Assembly: GCA_035771165.1 (NCBI GenBank)
Contig: JAWNZC010000087.1
Coordinates: 7,529,001 to 7,593,000 of the forward strand
Reading direction: 5' to 3'
DNA: 64,000 nt
Source: Paragorgia papillata
Lineage: Eukaryota; Cnidaria; Anthozoa; Scleralcyonacea; Coralliidae
Shown here: piece by piece, positions 53,721-64,000 of the stretch
How the letters are laid out: every line of letters begins with the position of its first letter
Position numbering within the stretch: the stretch's first letter is position 1
Made by a program: the position numbers and the translations under genes
Notes under the pieces: model-generated
The model's database searches: none
What the model saw: only the letters and a program-made list of their open reading frames with translations
What the model was told of the DNA's origin: nothing

Positions 53721-54101
53721 GGGGCTGTTTACATGAGCCGGGCTAGCCCGGTTAACCGGGCTGATTCGTGTCACGAAATTATTTCCTCGGCCACAAAAAG
53801 AGATTTAATCAACGTCAGGATTTGTTTACATCTAAACTAAACTAAACTAAACCAATTCTTCTTCTTTGTACATTAGTTTTATGCGAGTTTTACAGTGAGA
53901 TCCTAATCAATTACGTGAGCCAAGTTAACCACGTTTCTCTCTGACGAAGGGCCTTCGCTCGAAACGTTAGATTCCTACGTTCTCTGTTTCGGCAGTATAT
54001 CTAACCTAAGTTACTATATTTCGATTGTTGTTTCTACACTGCCTACGCAGCACGCTACTTTTATTTAACCTGGCTAACCCGGCTCATGTAATCAGCCCCT
54101 T
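53721..54101. mobile_element. MITE, 381 bp
   Basis: GGGGCTGTTTACATGAGCCG and the complement of CGGCTCATGTAATCAGCCCC, arms about 28 bp. The duplication is not clear. Confidence 0.7.
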
Positions 54102-54110
54102 AGACCTAAA

Positions 54111-55431
54111 GCCTGGTTTCCATATAGCCGCAAGTTCCGCCGGTGTGCCTGCGTTCTGCCAACCGCAGCCATCGCCGGCAAAGTTGAGAATGTGACTGCG
54201 GTGCCTGCGTCTGGTTTTCGAGTACCTCGGTGGGGTTGCGGGACTTTTAAAAATAGGGACCTTATTTTAAGCAAGCATAACGCGAACGTCACGACGACGA
54301 CCCAAGTACAATAGTATTTTTCAACCAAAACAAAGCGTTGAATAATTTACAGTCCCAAGAGTATAATCACAACACCGTCCTTGTTGCAGATACAACGTCA
54401 ACTGAAGCATTTTCACGACAACGTTGTGGCAAGGAACCACAAATTAAAGTTGTTAGTTTATTTAGGCGTTATTACCTTATACGCCACGTTGTCGAAACTA
54501 TGCAGTTTGCCATTTAAAGGGCTTACAAAATACATAAAGCATACAATTGAATATACGATGTCCTGATCCTTGGTTTCTTTTACCTGTAGTAACTTAATTT
54601 GCCGTGAACAAACGGTTAACGTTGTTGCTCTACCAAGTTAAGCTGTTACTTCTATACCACAGGTATCGTCAGAGGAAATATAAGGCAAAACACAAGCATA
54701 AATTTTGGGTAAAGGAAATTGTAACTGCTATTCGCGTGACGCACGAGCGTGTGTCGCGACTTTAAGAATCACGTGACTGACCTCGAGGTAGAAAAACTCA
54801 AGTTAGGGAAGAAGACGTTTTGTTGTACGAAGATATTGTGAATCAATATGTAAAAACTTACGATTATTCGCTTGCCCGGAACCGTTGTTTACCTTTCATT
54901 TGTTTATTAAAGTTACGAGTTAAAACAACGTTTTTTGTGGCGTGTTATTCGTGTATGAAACAACAAGATATTCACAGAAATATTTCGGCAAAGACAGGAC
55001 TACTCTACTTCGCGAGCTAGAACTCCGAGATCGAGAATACTTTTAGAGGTACAGTATGGGAAGTTATTATAAACTTTCACACATACAAATTGTGTTAGCT
55101 TTTGCTAACTGATTATGTTTTAGCTAATCAACATTTCTCCTGATACACATATTTCGATTGGCTAACAGTGATCACATGATGTTAGAGCGTCCTCGCCGGC
55201 ATATCGGCGTCAGACCATAAAAAATTCGTAGGTCGGCGGCACCGCAGGAACGTTGAAAGTTGAACCAAATTCAACTTTTCTAGTGCCGCCGTCGGTGTTA
55301 CTGCGGCACCGCCGGCATACCGGCGCAATCTGTTCCCATTAAAAGTTTCTTGCCGGCGTTAGGTCGCAGGCTAAGTTGCTGGCAGGACGCCGACAAACCG
55401 GCGGCTCTTGCGGCTATATGGAAACCAAGCT
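54111..55431. mobile_element. TIR element, 1.3 kb, no transposase
   Basis: AAGCCTGGTTTCCATATAGC at the left and the inverse at the right (one mismatch). CGCCGGTGTGCC-type phrases are inverted further inside. Within it, 54330-54440 resembles 52215-52310. No transposase frame. Confidence 0.7.
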
Positions 55432-55529
55432 TAACGTTTCCGTGTTCTTCAACTTACAAAGAAAGCTTACAATTATTAAATCTGCTTCCTATCTGCAACT
55501 GACATGAGTACCAAGATACAGGCTTCTTT

Positions 55530-56090
55530 TTCAAAGTGATCAATGCATATGACCTAATTGCTGTTGATAAAATTGTGATACGAGAGATCCGTCCAGTTGG
55601 ATCCGCTCAATCCTCTAGGAATCCAACAATACCGAAATTTCGCATCCAAAAATGCAAAACTACAACATTTCAACCGTCGTATATCAACCGAACATCTAGA
55701 ATTTGGAACTCATTAACTGATGAACTTAACTTATCTGTAACTTTAACATTGTCTTCCTTTAAATTGATAGTTTCTAATTATTACTTCACTTCATTAGCCA
55801 ATTCTTATAGTATTACATGACCCACGAACATGGAAAACAATTTTTCCTAAATGTAATCAACCTCGCTGTCGCTCCTTTCCATTATATTTGCGGCTATTAA
55901 TCAGTCAGCATTATTTTTACATTTATTTTTAAATTGTATATAATCTGGGCCTTGTCCTGTTGCCGTTACCCTGCTACGATGTCGAGTTTGTTGCTAATTT
56001 TGTTTTTGTTGTTTTACGTATTTGCATTTTTTTTTTTGTAACTGAGTCTATTGCGGCCGGAAAGTTAATAAAAAAAAAAAAAAAAAATTA
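55530..56090 (+). mobile_element. 3' end of a LINE
   Basis: Frame 55536-55820 has FQPSYINRTSRIWNSLTDEL, a typical C-terminal RT-end pattern (RT..WN.L), and ends in a stop. The 3' UTR goes to an A-run at 56070-56086. It may be the tail of the LINE at 51250-53490, separated by later insertions (53721-54101, 54111-55431). Confidence 0.7.
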
Positions 56091-56491
56091 TATATAAATT
56101 TAGCAAAGTGCATGCAGGAAAACTTGAAGATTTCTAATGATTTGAGTCGTCTTTTTCAATTAGTGGGGTAAAGAAGCAAAGCGTGTTAAACAAACCAAAT
56201 ATACGAGCAGTAAATAGACCGTAAAGAGACGTTAATGTTGTAGGGACAATCAAGTTGAACATTTTTCATGTATATTATTATTAAGTAATAGCATATGGTG
56301 CCTGTGCAATTTGCAAGACCAAGTGCATGTGGTGCGTTTGAGAACTTGGTGTATTGTAACAAACGTCTGTTACTACTCTTAAACTCACTCATGCATGATT
56401 ATTTTAGTTGTATTCGAAAGCTTACCATTTGTTATTAATTTTACACTTTTAAATAGTTTTACACTTACAACAAACGAAACAATGACCATAC
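56091..56491. other. Intron 2, no feature seen
   Basis: AT-rich intronic DNA between the LINE tail and the donor of the exon at 56492-56676. Confidence 0.5.
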
Positions 56492-56676
56492 CTTCATATT
56501 GTCTGCGATCACAATATTCTCAGGAAGGAGCGCATTATGAACGATCTGCTTTGAAGAAAGGTAGCTGATAGCGTCTATTAGATCTTTAGCAATTGTGACC
56601 ACCATGTTTCCAGTAAGATTGTAGTCATTTTTTTCCAGAAAGTCTGGAAGCGTTTGCGTTGATGGAAGTTCGTAAA
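56492..56676 (-). CDS. Pseudokinase gene, exon with altered catalytic loop
   Basis: 185 bp; donor AATATGAAG before GTATGG. The acceptor is taken as GATAG before TTTACG, since it alone keeps phase with the preceding exon (1 + 2 bases form GTT). It encodes VYELPSTQTLPDFL, matching the kinase hinge, then IVHNALLPENIVI in place of HRDLKPENIL: His, Pro, Glu and Asn are kept, but Arg, the catalytic Asp and Lys are replaced by Asn, Ala and Leu. A catalytically active kinase is therefore unlikely. Confidence 0.85.
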
Positions 56677-57105
56677 CTATCAGACTTGAAAACGCAATAG
56701 AAACAAAATATTAAAAAGCAATATTTTGAAATCTCTCCAACAGCATGCAATCAAATCCACTTTGTAACGCCTTTTCAAACAGATGTTTCGATCAACGCTT
56801 TTCTAATTGGTTTTCTAACGTTTTTCGAATAGGTTTCTAACTTCAGCAATGGATATTGGTGGTAGAAACTTGTAAATTTATGGTAAAAAAGTTATATATT
56901 TAATTATAACGCAAAATATAGACATACAAGTCATCGTATTCCAGCTCTTCTTTTGATGTTCCTGGCAACTCTGGATCCCTTATACAACTTGTCTTGTCAG
57001 CTGAGAGGAACGGAATTAAACAATGTAGTATGTCAAACATTTTGGACCCATATTTTGATATAAACCCATGTCGGCAAGATAACGCAAAAAAACCCACTAT
57101 TTTAC

Positions 57106-57274
57106 CTTCGCCACTCCACAAGAAAGCCAAGACGTTGCGATGTCCACCATCTGAGCATAACGAGGAGAGAATAATTGTCGTGTTTCTCCAAGCGTTCTCG
57201 TCATCATTTTTATAAACGTCAACCAGACGCAATTCTTCCTCTCCCTTGACTTCTTGTAGTGCAGCAAATGACTT
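57106..57274 (-). CDS. Pseudokinase gene, exon with N-lobe part
   Basis: 169 bp. Acceptor TTTTTAG before AAGTCATTT; donor GGCGAAG before GTAAAA. Encodes a helix-C-like region (AWRNTTIILSSLCSDGG) and HRNVLAFLWSGE, which is the usual H-x-N-(I/V)-L-x-(F/L) strand 4 of kinase N-lobes. The glycine loop and beta-3 lysine would be in an upstream exon, not found in the window. The acceptor is only 34 bp from the (AAAG)n array that fills the upstream intron. Confidence 0.75.
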
Positions 57275-57307
57275 CTAAAAACGAAAACAATTTATATGAT
57301 GTTAAAC

Positions 57308-57797
<490 letters not shown>

Positions 57798-58403
57798 AGT
57801 CCATTTGATCAAACAGTTCTGCTTAATTAACAAAAATAAGGCGATAGGGCCCTAAAGGTAGCCTATCAACCACTTAAACAATCTAACTTAAAATTATTTA
57901 CAAAATAGTTGTTGCTTTTTAAATTTTTTTTGTCATTTTGAGTCAAAGATAAAAGATAAAAAAGGAAAGTTAAAAGTACTATACAACATTCCAACTAGGC
58001 AGTGGAGGTGACGGTGGATTTGAATAGGTTCTTTATCCGGATTGAACCAAACAATACAGCTCTTTGCATAATTTTCATTGCTTTTGTTGCATCAGACTTT
58101 CCAAGGTAGCGCACGAGAGTTGATTGCAATTCTTCTGAATACCCTCCAAGGGCATCAACAATGACATTGATTTGCTCAACTTTGTATCCACCATATCGTT
58201 CTTTCAATTCCTTGCGAACTTCTTGATATTTTCCTTGCTTCTCAGTAACCTTTATTTGTCTATTGGTGATCCAGGGGCAGCTGAATTCAACAACAGTTAT
58301 TTCTTTCTTCACGTGATCGTAGACTACTGTATCTGGCCGATTTCCCTGTTCCTCAGTGTATAACATTTGTCCTCACGCAGAATAGATGGGTATATCCCAG
58401 TGG
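57798..58403 (-). pseudogene. RLE-type LINE fragment, copy 1 (3' part)
   Basis: On the minus strand: IHWDIPIYSA, a stop, then GNRPDTVVYD and KEITVVEFSCPW. RPD followed about a dozen residues later by E is the core of the restriction-like endonuclease of R2/NeSL-type LINEs. Then NVIVDALGGYSEEL and QRAVLFGSIRIKNLFK end the protein. The 3' UTR is 57798-57994, homologous to that of copy 3. 5' truncation directly abuts the (AAAG)n array at 58405. Confidence 0.85.
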
Positions 58404-58404
58404 A

Positions 58405-59046
<642 letters not shown>

Positions 59047-60179
59047 TTTGACATATGTCTATTGTTTCTATCAATTGTCTCGGTTACAGGGAGGGGCAAA
59101 GCCAAATCCTTTCCCCTAATAATACATACCAATGGAATATACATGCAAAATTAAGCCTAAATGTAACAATAATTAATAAGTGTTTCTACAAATAATATAA
59201 TAATTAAAAGTTTTTAAGAAACCACATGCCCGACAATTCTCACACCATGCAATAGGACGGTTCTCTGCATGTTGACCAACACGCGCCTGGCAGCTGTTTT
59301 GCCCAGTAACTCATTCATTCGTTCTTTTAAATCTCTGTTAAATCCGCCCAAGCCATCCACAATAATGTTGGACCGTACAACTCTGAATCCTACATGACGT
59401 TCTGTCATTTCTCGCCTAACCGTTTTGTACTTCTCCGTTTTTCGGCGGTCACTCTTTTCTCTATTTCGCCAACTAGGACACGCCATTCCCACGATGTTAA
59501 CTTCTTTCTTCTTCTTGTCCGTCATCACCATGTCGGGTCTATTAACTTCCCCTTCAGCTCGTGCGTCAGTCGTAATGCTGCAATCCCAAATAATTTCAAC
59601 GTCATCGCTGCTGTAGAAACTAGCTGGCTCTTCCATAAACGCCAGCGGCTTCACTCCTATGCTATGAATCACTAGTAGTTCACTTAACACCCATTTCAAT
59701 GCAGCATTGTGTCTCCAAAGATAATGCCTCTGAGCTAGCTCTGGGCATCCTGACAGGATATGTTCCACAGTTTCAGGATGCTGATGACATTTTCGACATG
59801 TCCTATCAATCATTTGTCCCATAATTTCCTCTCTCACTCTTGTTTTGGACAGTTGTTGGTATATTTCATTCACTGCACAAACGGTGTAAGTTGGTGCAGA
59901 CTTCCAACTCGTACTCCAGCTAAAGCAGTCTGAAAGCTCGATTGATTCATCCTCCAGTCTATGTGACACAATGTTTCCTTGCCATTTGCACTCTTTGATT
60001 TCCAGTTTTGAACGGTCTGTTTGCGCTTTACCCATAACCAACTTGACTCCTGCTACATCTGTGGCAGTGTGGGTACGCTCTTCCGTTGATGTAAATGAAA
60101 CAAGCGGCTCATCACCCAATTCTAAATCGAGTTTCAATTCCCTGGCATCTCTTCGCTCTTCTTTCTTTTTGTAATCCAT
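59047..60179 (-). pseudogene. RLE-type LINE fragment, copy 2 (divergent family)
   Basis: Open 321-residue frame. Contains CRKCHQHPETVEHILSGCPE, a CCHC finger, and WRHNAAL, as in R2-type LINEs; then NRPDMVMTDKKKKEVNIVGM, where RPD is conserved but the expected E-x-SCPW is VGMACPSW. Ends NIIVDGLGGFNRDL and MQRTVLLHGVRIVGHVV. Different family from copies 1 and 3. The reverse transcriptase is missing; 5' end touches the 3' tail of copy 3. 59047-59213 is its 3' UTR. Confidence 0.85.
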
Positions 60180-61562
60180 TTAATTAAACAGTTCAGCCTA
60201 ATTAACAATATATAAAAACCCCAGATATATAGGGCCCTAGTGGGTAGCCTATATCTGTTATCCACACAAACCGAAGAAAACTATTTACAAATCATATGAT
60301 ATTTACATAGTTAAAAATTATAATAATTTTTTCTTTTTTTGTTATTGTCATAAAATAAGATAAAATAGAAAAAAGTTTAAGAAACAGATGCGGCGACAGT
60401 TGTTTTAAACAAGTTCTTGATCCTTATCGACCCGAACAAGACAGATCTTTGCATTATCTTTAAAACTCTAATTGTTTCTTGTTCTCCGAGGAGGCACACG
60501 AGGTTATCTTGTAGTTCCTTTGAGTACCCACCGAGGGCATCAACAATCACATTAATTTGATTTACTTTATAGTTGACATATCTTCTTTTTAGTTCATCAC
60601 GAACCTCTTGGTATTTCTCTTGTTTTTCTAAGACTTTCTTCTGTCTATTCGAAATCCACGGGCAGCTAAACTCCACAACCACTATTTCTTTATTTTCATG
60701 ATCGTTAACGACAACGTCAGGCCTGTTTCCTTGTTCCTGGGCGTAGAGAACTTGGCTTCCTGTTGATAGTATAGGGACGTCCCAGTAGATGCTTACTTTG
60801 TTGTTCTCTACAATCGGCTTTGGGTTTGTAATGTTGTTCCATGCAGGGACTTTCCTAACAAGTTTATAATGCTTTAGCAAGGAATAGTAGAGGCATTTCA
60901 TCGCGTTGTTATGGCGATACAAATACTCTGACTGTGTCAGTCTTGGACATCCAGTCAGTATGTGAGCCACCGTTACTGGTTTTGTGTTACATAGGCGACA
61001 TCGGGTATTTGGTACTTCTTGTCCAAGTTTCTGTTGGTAGTATATACGCGTAGGCAGCAGCTGTTGATAAAGTTCCTCGACGTCAGCCACGACCTGACAC
61101 TCTGTCCATTAGTTCAGCCAAGTAAAACAGCATTCATTATTCACGGTGTTATCAGTCCATCGAGTCGTCGTAAAATTTCCTAACCATTTCTGCCCTTCTA
61201 TTTCTCGTTTTCGCTTGTCCCGGCTTGCTTTCTTCCACACTTCTTTTACACTTTCTTCTTTAGTCGCCAATAGTTGCGTTCTATCCTGCGTTGTGTATTT
61301 TATTTTCCATCCATGGTTCTCTCTATTATTATTGACTTCGACACCCAGTTTTGCTGCAAATTTGTCCGCATCTTTCATTATTGATCTTCTGCCTTTCTCT
61401 CCTCTTTGTTGGTCGATTTGGGCCACAGCTTGCATCCTTAAATCATCTGAGGAATACAGGTGTACAGCAGTTTTTATTTTCGTCTGTATATATTCATCCT
61501 CTACAGATTTCATACCACGGCCTCCCATGGATCTTGGCATGAAGAGAAGTGGTACCGACGCC
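60180..61562 (-). pseudogene. RLE-type LINE fragment, copy 3
   Basis: Longest copy. From the upstream side: FMPRSMGGRGMKSVEDEY, typical of the post-RT region; WLGNFTTTRW and ECCFTWLN, then an in-frame TAA at 61109-61111; then CRLCNTKPVTVAHILTGCPR (CCHC), YRHNNAM, GNRPDVVVND and VVEFSCPW, the endonuclease core; NVIVDALGGYSKEL; and a C-terminus like that of copy 1. The 3' UTR (60180-60376) matches that of copy 1. Upstream, the frame passes into the (GAAA/GAGA)n array, so the RT domain is lost. Confidence 0.85.
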
Positions 61563-61565
61563 CCT

Positions 61566-61660
<95 letters not shown>

Positions 61661-61665
61661 CTCTT

Positions 61666-61760
<95 letters not shown>

Positions 61761-62518
61761 CTCTCTTTCTTTCTCTCTTTCTCTCTTTCTTTCTCTCTTT
61801 CTTTCTCTCTTACTTTCTCTCTTTCTTTCTCTCTTTCTTTCTTTCTTTCTTTCTCTCTTTCTTTCTCTCTTTCTTTCTCTCTTTCTTTCTCTCTTTCTTT
61901 CTCTCTTTCTTTCTCTTTTTCTTTCTCTCTTTCTTTCTCTCTTTCTTTCTCTCTTTCTTTCTCTCTTTCTTTCTCTCTTTCTTTCTCTCTTTCTTTCTCT
62001 CTTTCTTTCTCTTTCTTTCTCTCTCTTTCTTTCTCTCTTTCTTTCTCTTTCTTTCTTTCTCTCTTTCTTTCTCTCTTTCTTTCTCTCTTTCTTTCTCTCT
62101 CTCTTTCTTTCTCTCTTTCTTTCTCTCTTTCTTTTCTCTCTTTCTTTCTCTCTTTCTTTCTCTCTTTCTTTCTCTCTTTCTTTCTCTCTTTCTTTCTCTC
62201 TTTCTTTCTCTCTCTTTCTTTCTCTCTTTCTTTCTCTCTCTTTCTTTCTCTCTTTCTTTCTTTCTCTCTTTCTTTCTCTCTTTCTTTTCTCTCTTTCTTT
62301 CTCTCTTTCTTTTCTCTCTTTCTTTCTCTCTTTCTTTCTCTCTTTCTTTCTCTCTTTCTTTCTCTCTTTCTTTCTCTCTTTCTTTCTCTCTTTCTTTCTC
62401 TCTTTCTTTCTCTCTTTCTTTCTCTCTTTCTTTCTCTCTTTCTTTCTCTCTTTCTTTCTCTCTTTCTTTCTCTCTTTCTTTCTTTTCTCTCTTTCTCTTT
62501 CTTTCTTTCTCTCTTTCT
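61563..62518. repeat. (CTTT)n/(CT)n/(CTCTTT)n pyrimidine array
   Basis: About 955 bp. CTTT at the left, a (CT)n core (about 61665-61755), then mixed TTTCTCTC units. It lies directly upstream (minus strand) of the truncated LINE copy 3, and directly before the plus-strand LINE frame at 62541. Confidence 0.95.
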
Positions 62519-62540
62519 TTGGAAAATATTAGCTGTTAGT

Positions 62541-64000
62541 ATGGCTTTTTCCAACTCCAACTACGCTTTATCGTACGATGAAGAAACTAATTACTTCCTC
62601 TGGCATAAAGATATATTATCATTACAGAAATTCATTGCTGAAATTTCTGGTGATTTGATATCGAAGGATACTGACATCAGTGAAGACAAGATTCACAGTA
62701 TGTATTCGTTTAAATCAAGCGACTGCACGATAAAGTTTTATGAAACCACGAAGAAGATACTCATTCAGGGCAGTGGCGGTTCAAAGGTAACCGAAATGTT
62801 ATCACTACACCTGGAAAGTGCTACGAAGCAAACGAAGGAAATGGTTGACGATACAATCGAAATCGAAGAAGACAATGGCGGTAGCGAAGCGTTAATCGAA
62901 CCTGATTTATTTACTGATCCTAATGCTACAATTAATGCTACTAATGCCAGTAATCCTTGCGAAATATCTGGTACTTTTGGTAGCACTTGTGGCTGTGGAT
63001 GTAATATATTAAATCTTGAGCTTAAGAAAGTTCAACTGGATGTTCTTCAGCTGAAGAAAGATTTTAAGTTAAATCTAAATTCAAAATCACACATGCAAAT
63101 ATGTGACTCCGATTTGAAAAAGGAAAATGAAAGGCTTCAACACGAACTTGACTCAGTTAAAGTTAAGAATATTGAATTGGAAAATAACATTCGTAATCTG
63201 GAGAGTGATAAAGAAAGCCTAATTACTTCCATTCGAATCCTACGCGAGGATTCAGCTACAAGTCGTGCTCCCAAACATGATTCTACTAGAAAGGAAAGGC
63301 GCCGCACTGGTCAAGGTCCCACAAAGCAAAATTCAAAACAAAATATAAATAACAAACAAAGCGGACCTTCTCAAAAGAAAGATAAACGCCAACCTCAAAC
63401 ATATCAAGTTGATTCAGACGAGTCAAGCGAAATTTCACATCAGAAATCCCATCATATTCTGTTAGAAAAACTAAAAGTTTACGGCATCTGTGGAAAATCT
63501 CTTGACTGGTTTGCATCATATTTGTCAAATAGACAGCAAAGTTGTGTTGTAGAAGGACATATTTCAAAACCTCAAAAAATAACTTGCGGTGTTCCACAAG
63601 GGTCTATTTTGGGGCCATTACTGTTCCTATTGTTTATTAATGATTTGCCTGCATGTCTGCAATATACAAAAGCACGCATGTATGCAGATGATACCTCATT
63701 AAGTGCTGCCTCTAAATCAACTAGTAAATTGCAATCTCACGTCAAGTGTGATCTTGACAGTGTTCACAAATGGCTCAAAGCTAATAAACTTAGTTTAAAT
63801 GTGACTAAAACTGAATACATGTATATTGCTACATCATTTAAATTGGCCAATTTAGGTAGAGTTTTTCCAATTACGATAGGAAATCAACCGATTAAAAGGG
63901 TTAAATCCACTAAATGCCTGGGGGTATATTTTGATGAAAATATGTCCTGGAGTAAACATATAGATCATTTAAGCAAAAAAGTTTGTCGTTCTATTAATGG
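62541..64000 (+). CDS. LINE ORF: ORF1-like coiled coil joined to RT palm, 3' partial
   Basis: Continuous frame of at least 486 codons that leaves the window. Residues 1-85: a small domain with MYSFKSSDCTIKFYETTKKI. Residues 150-240: a Cys cluster (CGCGC) and then a long coiled coil. Residues 245-295: Lys/Gln/Ser-rich basic linker. From about 300 the sequence is reverse transcriptase, starting in mid-domain (HHILLEKLKVYGI), then ITCGVPQGSILGPLLFLLF, RMYADDTSL with both catalytic Asp, and KCLGVYFDENMSW. The endonuclease and the RT fingers are absent. Looks like an internally deleted LINE copy that kept its frame. Confidence 0.8.
   Translation, partial: MAFSNSNYALSYDEETNYFLWHKDILSLQKFIAEISGDLISKDTDISEDKIHSMYSFKSSDCTIKFYETTKKILIQGSGGSKVTEMLSLHLESATKQTKEMVDDTIEIEEDNGGSEALIEPDLFTDPNATINATNASNPCEISGTFGSTCGCGCNILNLELKKVQLDVLQLKKDFKLNLNSKSHMQICDSDLKKENERLQHELDSVKVKNIELENNIRNLESDKESLITSIRILREDSATSRAPKHDSTRKERRRTGQGPTKQNSKQNINNKQSGPSQKKDKRQPQTYQVDSDESSEISHQKSHHILLEKLKVYGICGKSLDWFASYLSNRQQSCVVEGHISKPQKITCGVPQGSILGPLLFLLFINDLPACLQYTKARMYADDTSLSAASKSTSKLQSHVKCDLDSVHKWLKANKLSLNVTKTEYMYIATSFKLANLGRVFPITIGNQPIKRVKSTKCLGVYFDENMSWSKHIDHLSKKVCRSIN

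Overview
The window comes from an AT-rich, repeat-laden metazoan nuclear genome, most likely a cnidarian or another early-branching marine animal. The evidence is spliced host exons with GT/AG borders, APE-type and RLE-type LINEs, tRNA-derived SINEs, hAT, MULE-like and foldback elements, many MITEs and kilobase-long simple repeats. The species assignment is inference; no marker gene settles it.

1-10.6 kb holds the right part of an integrated DNA-virus-like element of the Polinton/adintovirus/Polinton-like-virus kind. It is compact: about 16 genes, almost all on the minus strand, often 5-20 bp apart. It has a morphogenesis block (double-jelly-roll major capsid candidate, A32/FtsK-type packaging ATPase, penton-like protein), several small membrane proteins, small basic proteins, a TFIIB-type zinc-ribbon factor, a collagen-like fibre and a lectin-fold fibre that share the same N-terminal peptide. 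Nearly every gene has an ATAATAAA/AATAA motif touching or just before its ATG, and the larger intergenic gaps carry a short hairpin after the stop codon. Together with the TFIIB-like factor this suggests the element brings its own transcription signals. Polymerase and integrase are not in the window. The left end lies outside it; the right end runs into low-complexity DNA and then a 188-bp satellite.

10.6-41 kb is repeat country: the 188-bp satellite with a higher-order pattern, a degraded hAT transposon (14.0-17.9 kb), a 24-bp minisatellite, a 1.4-kb 9-bp repeat, a foldback element built of 37-bp units (25.3-26.5 kb), LINE and Ty3/gypsy scraps, and nested TIR elements. The best-resolved nest (37.6-39.2 kb) has a 1.58-kb element with 9-bp target duplications and ~120-bp TIRs. 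It carries a RecQ-like helicase fragment that abuts a 208-bp MITE with its own 9-bp duplication.

41.8-57.3 kb contains the 3' half of a real spliced host gene on the minus strand: four exons with matching phases and a terminal stop encode a kinase domain lacking the catalytic HRD and DFG aspartates, so a pseudokinase. Its introns hold SINEs, a Penelope-like scrap, two very long palindromic MITEs, a 1.27-kb hexanucleotide array and an APE LINE with a 2A-like peptide motif.

57.3-64 kb has three 3' fragments of RLE-type (R2/NeSL-like) LINEs in the same orientation, separated by long (AAAG)n arrays that start at the LINE 3' tails. Another long pyrimidine array is followed by an open LINE reading frame that runs off the right end and joins an ORF1-like coiled-coil region directly to the reverse-transcriptase palm.
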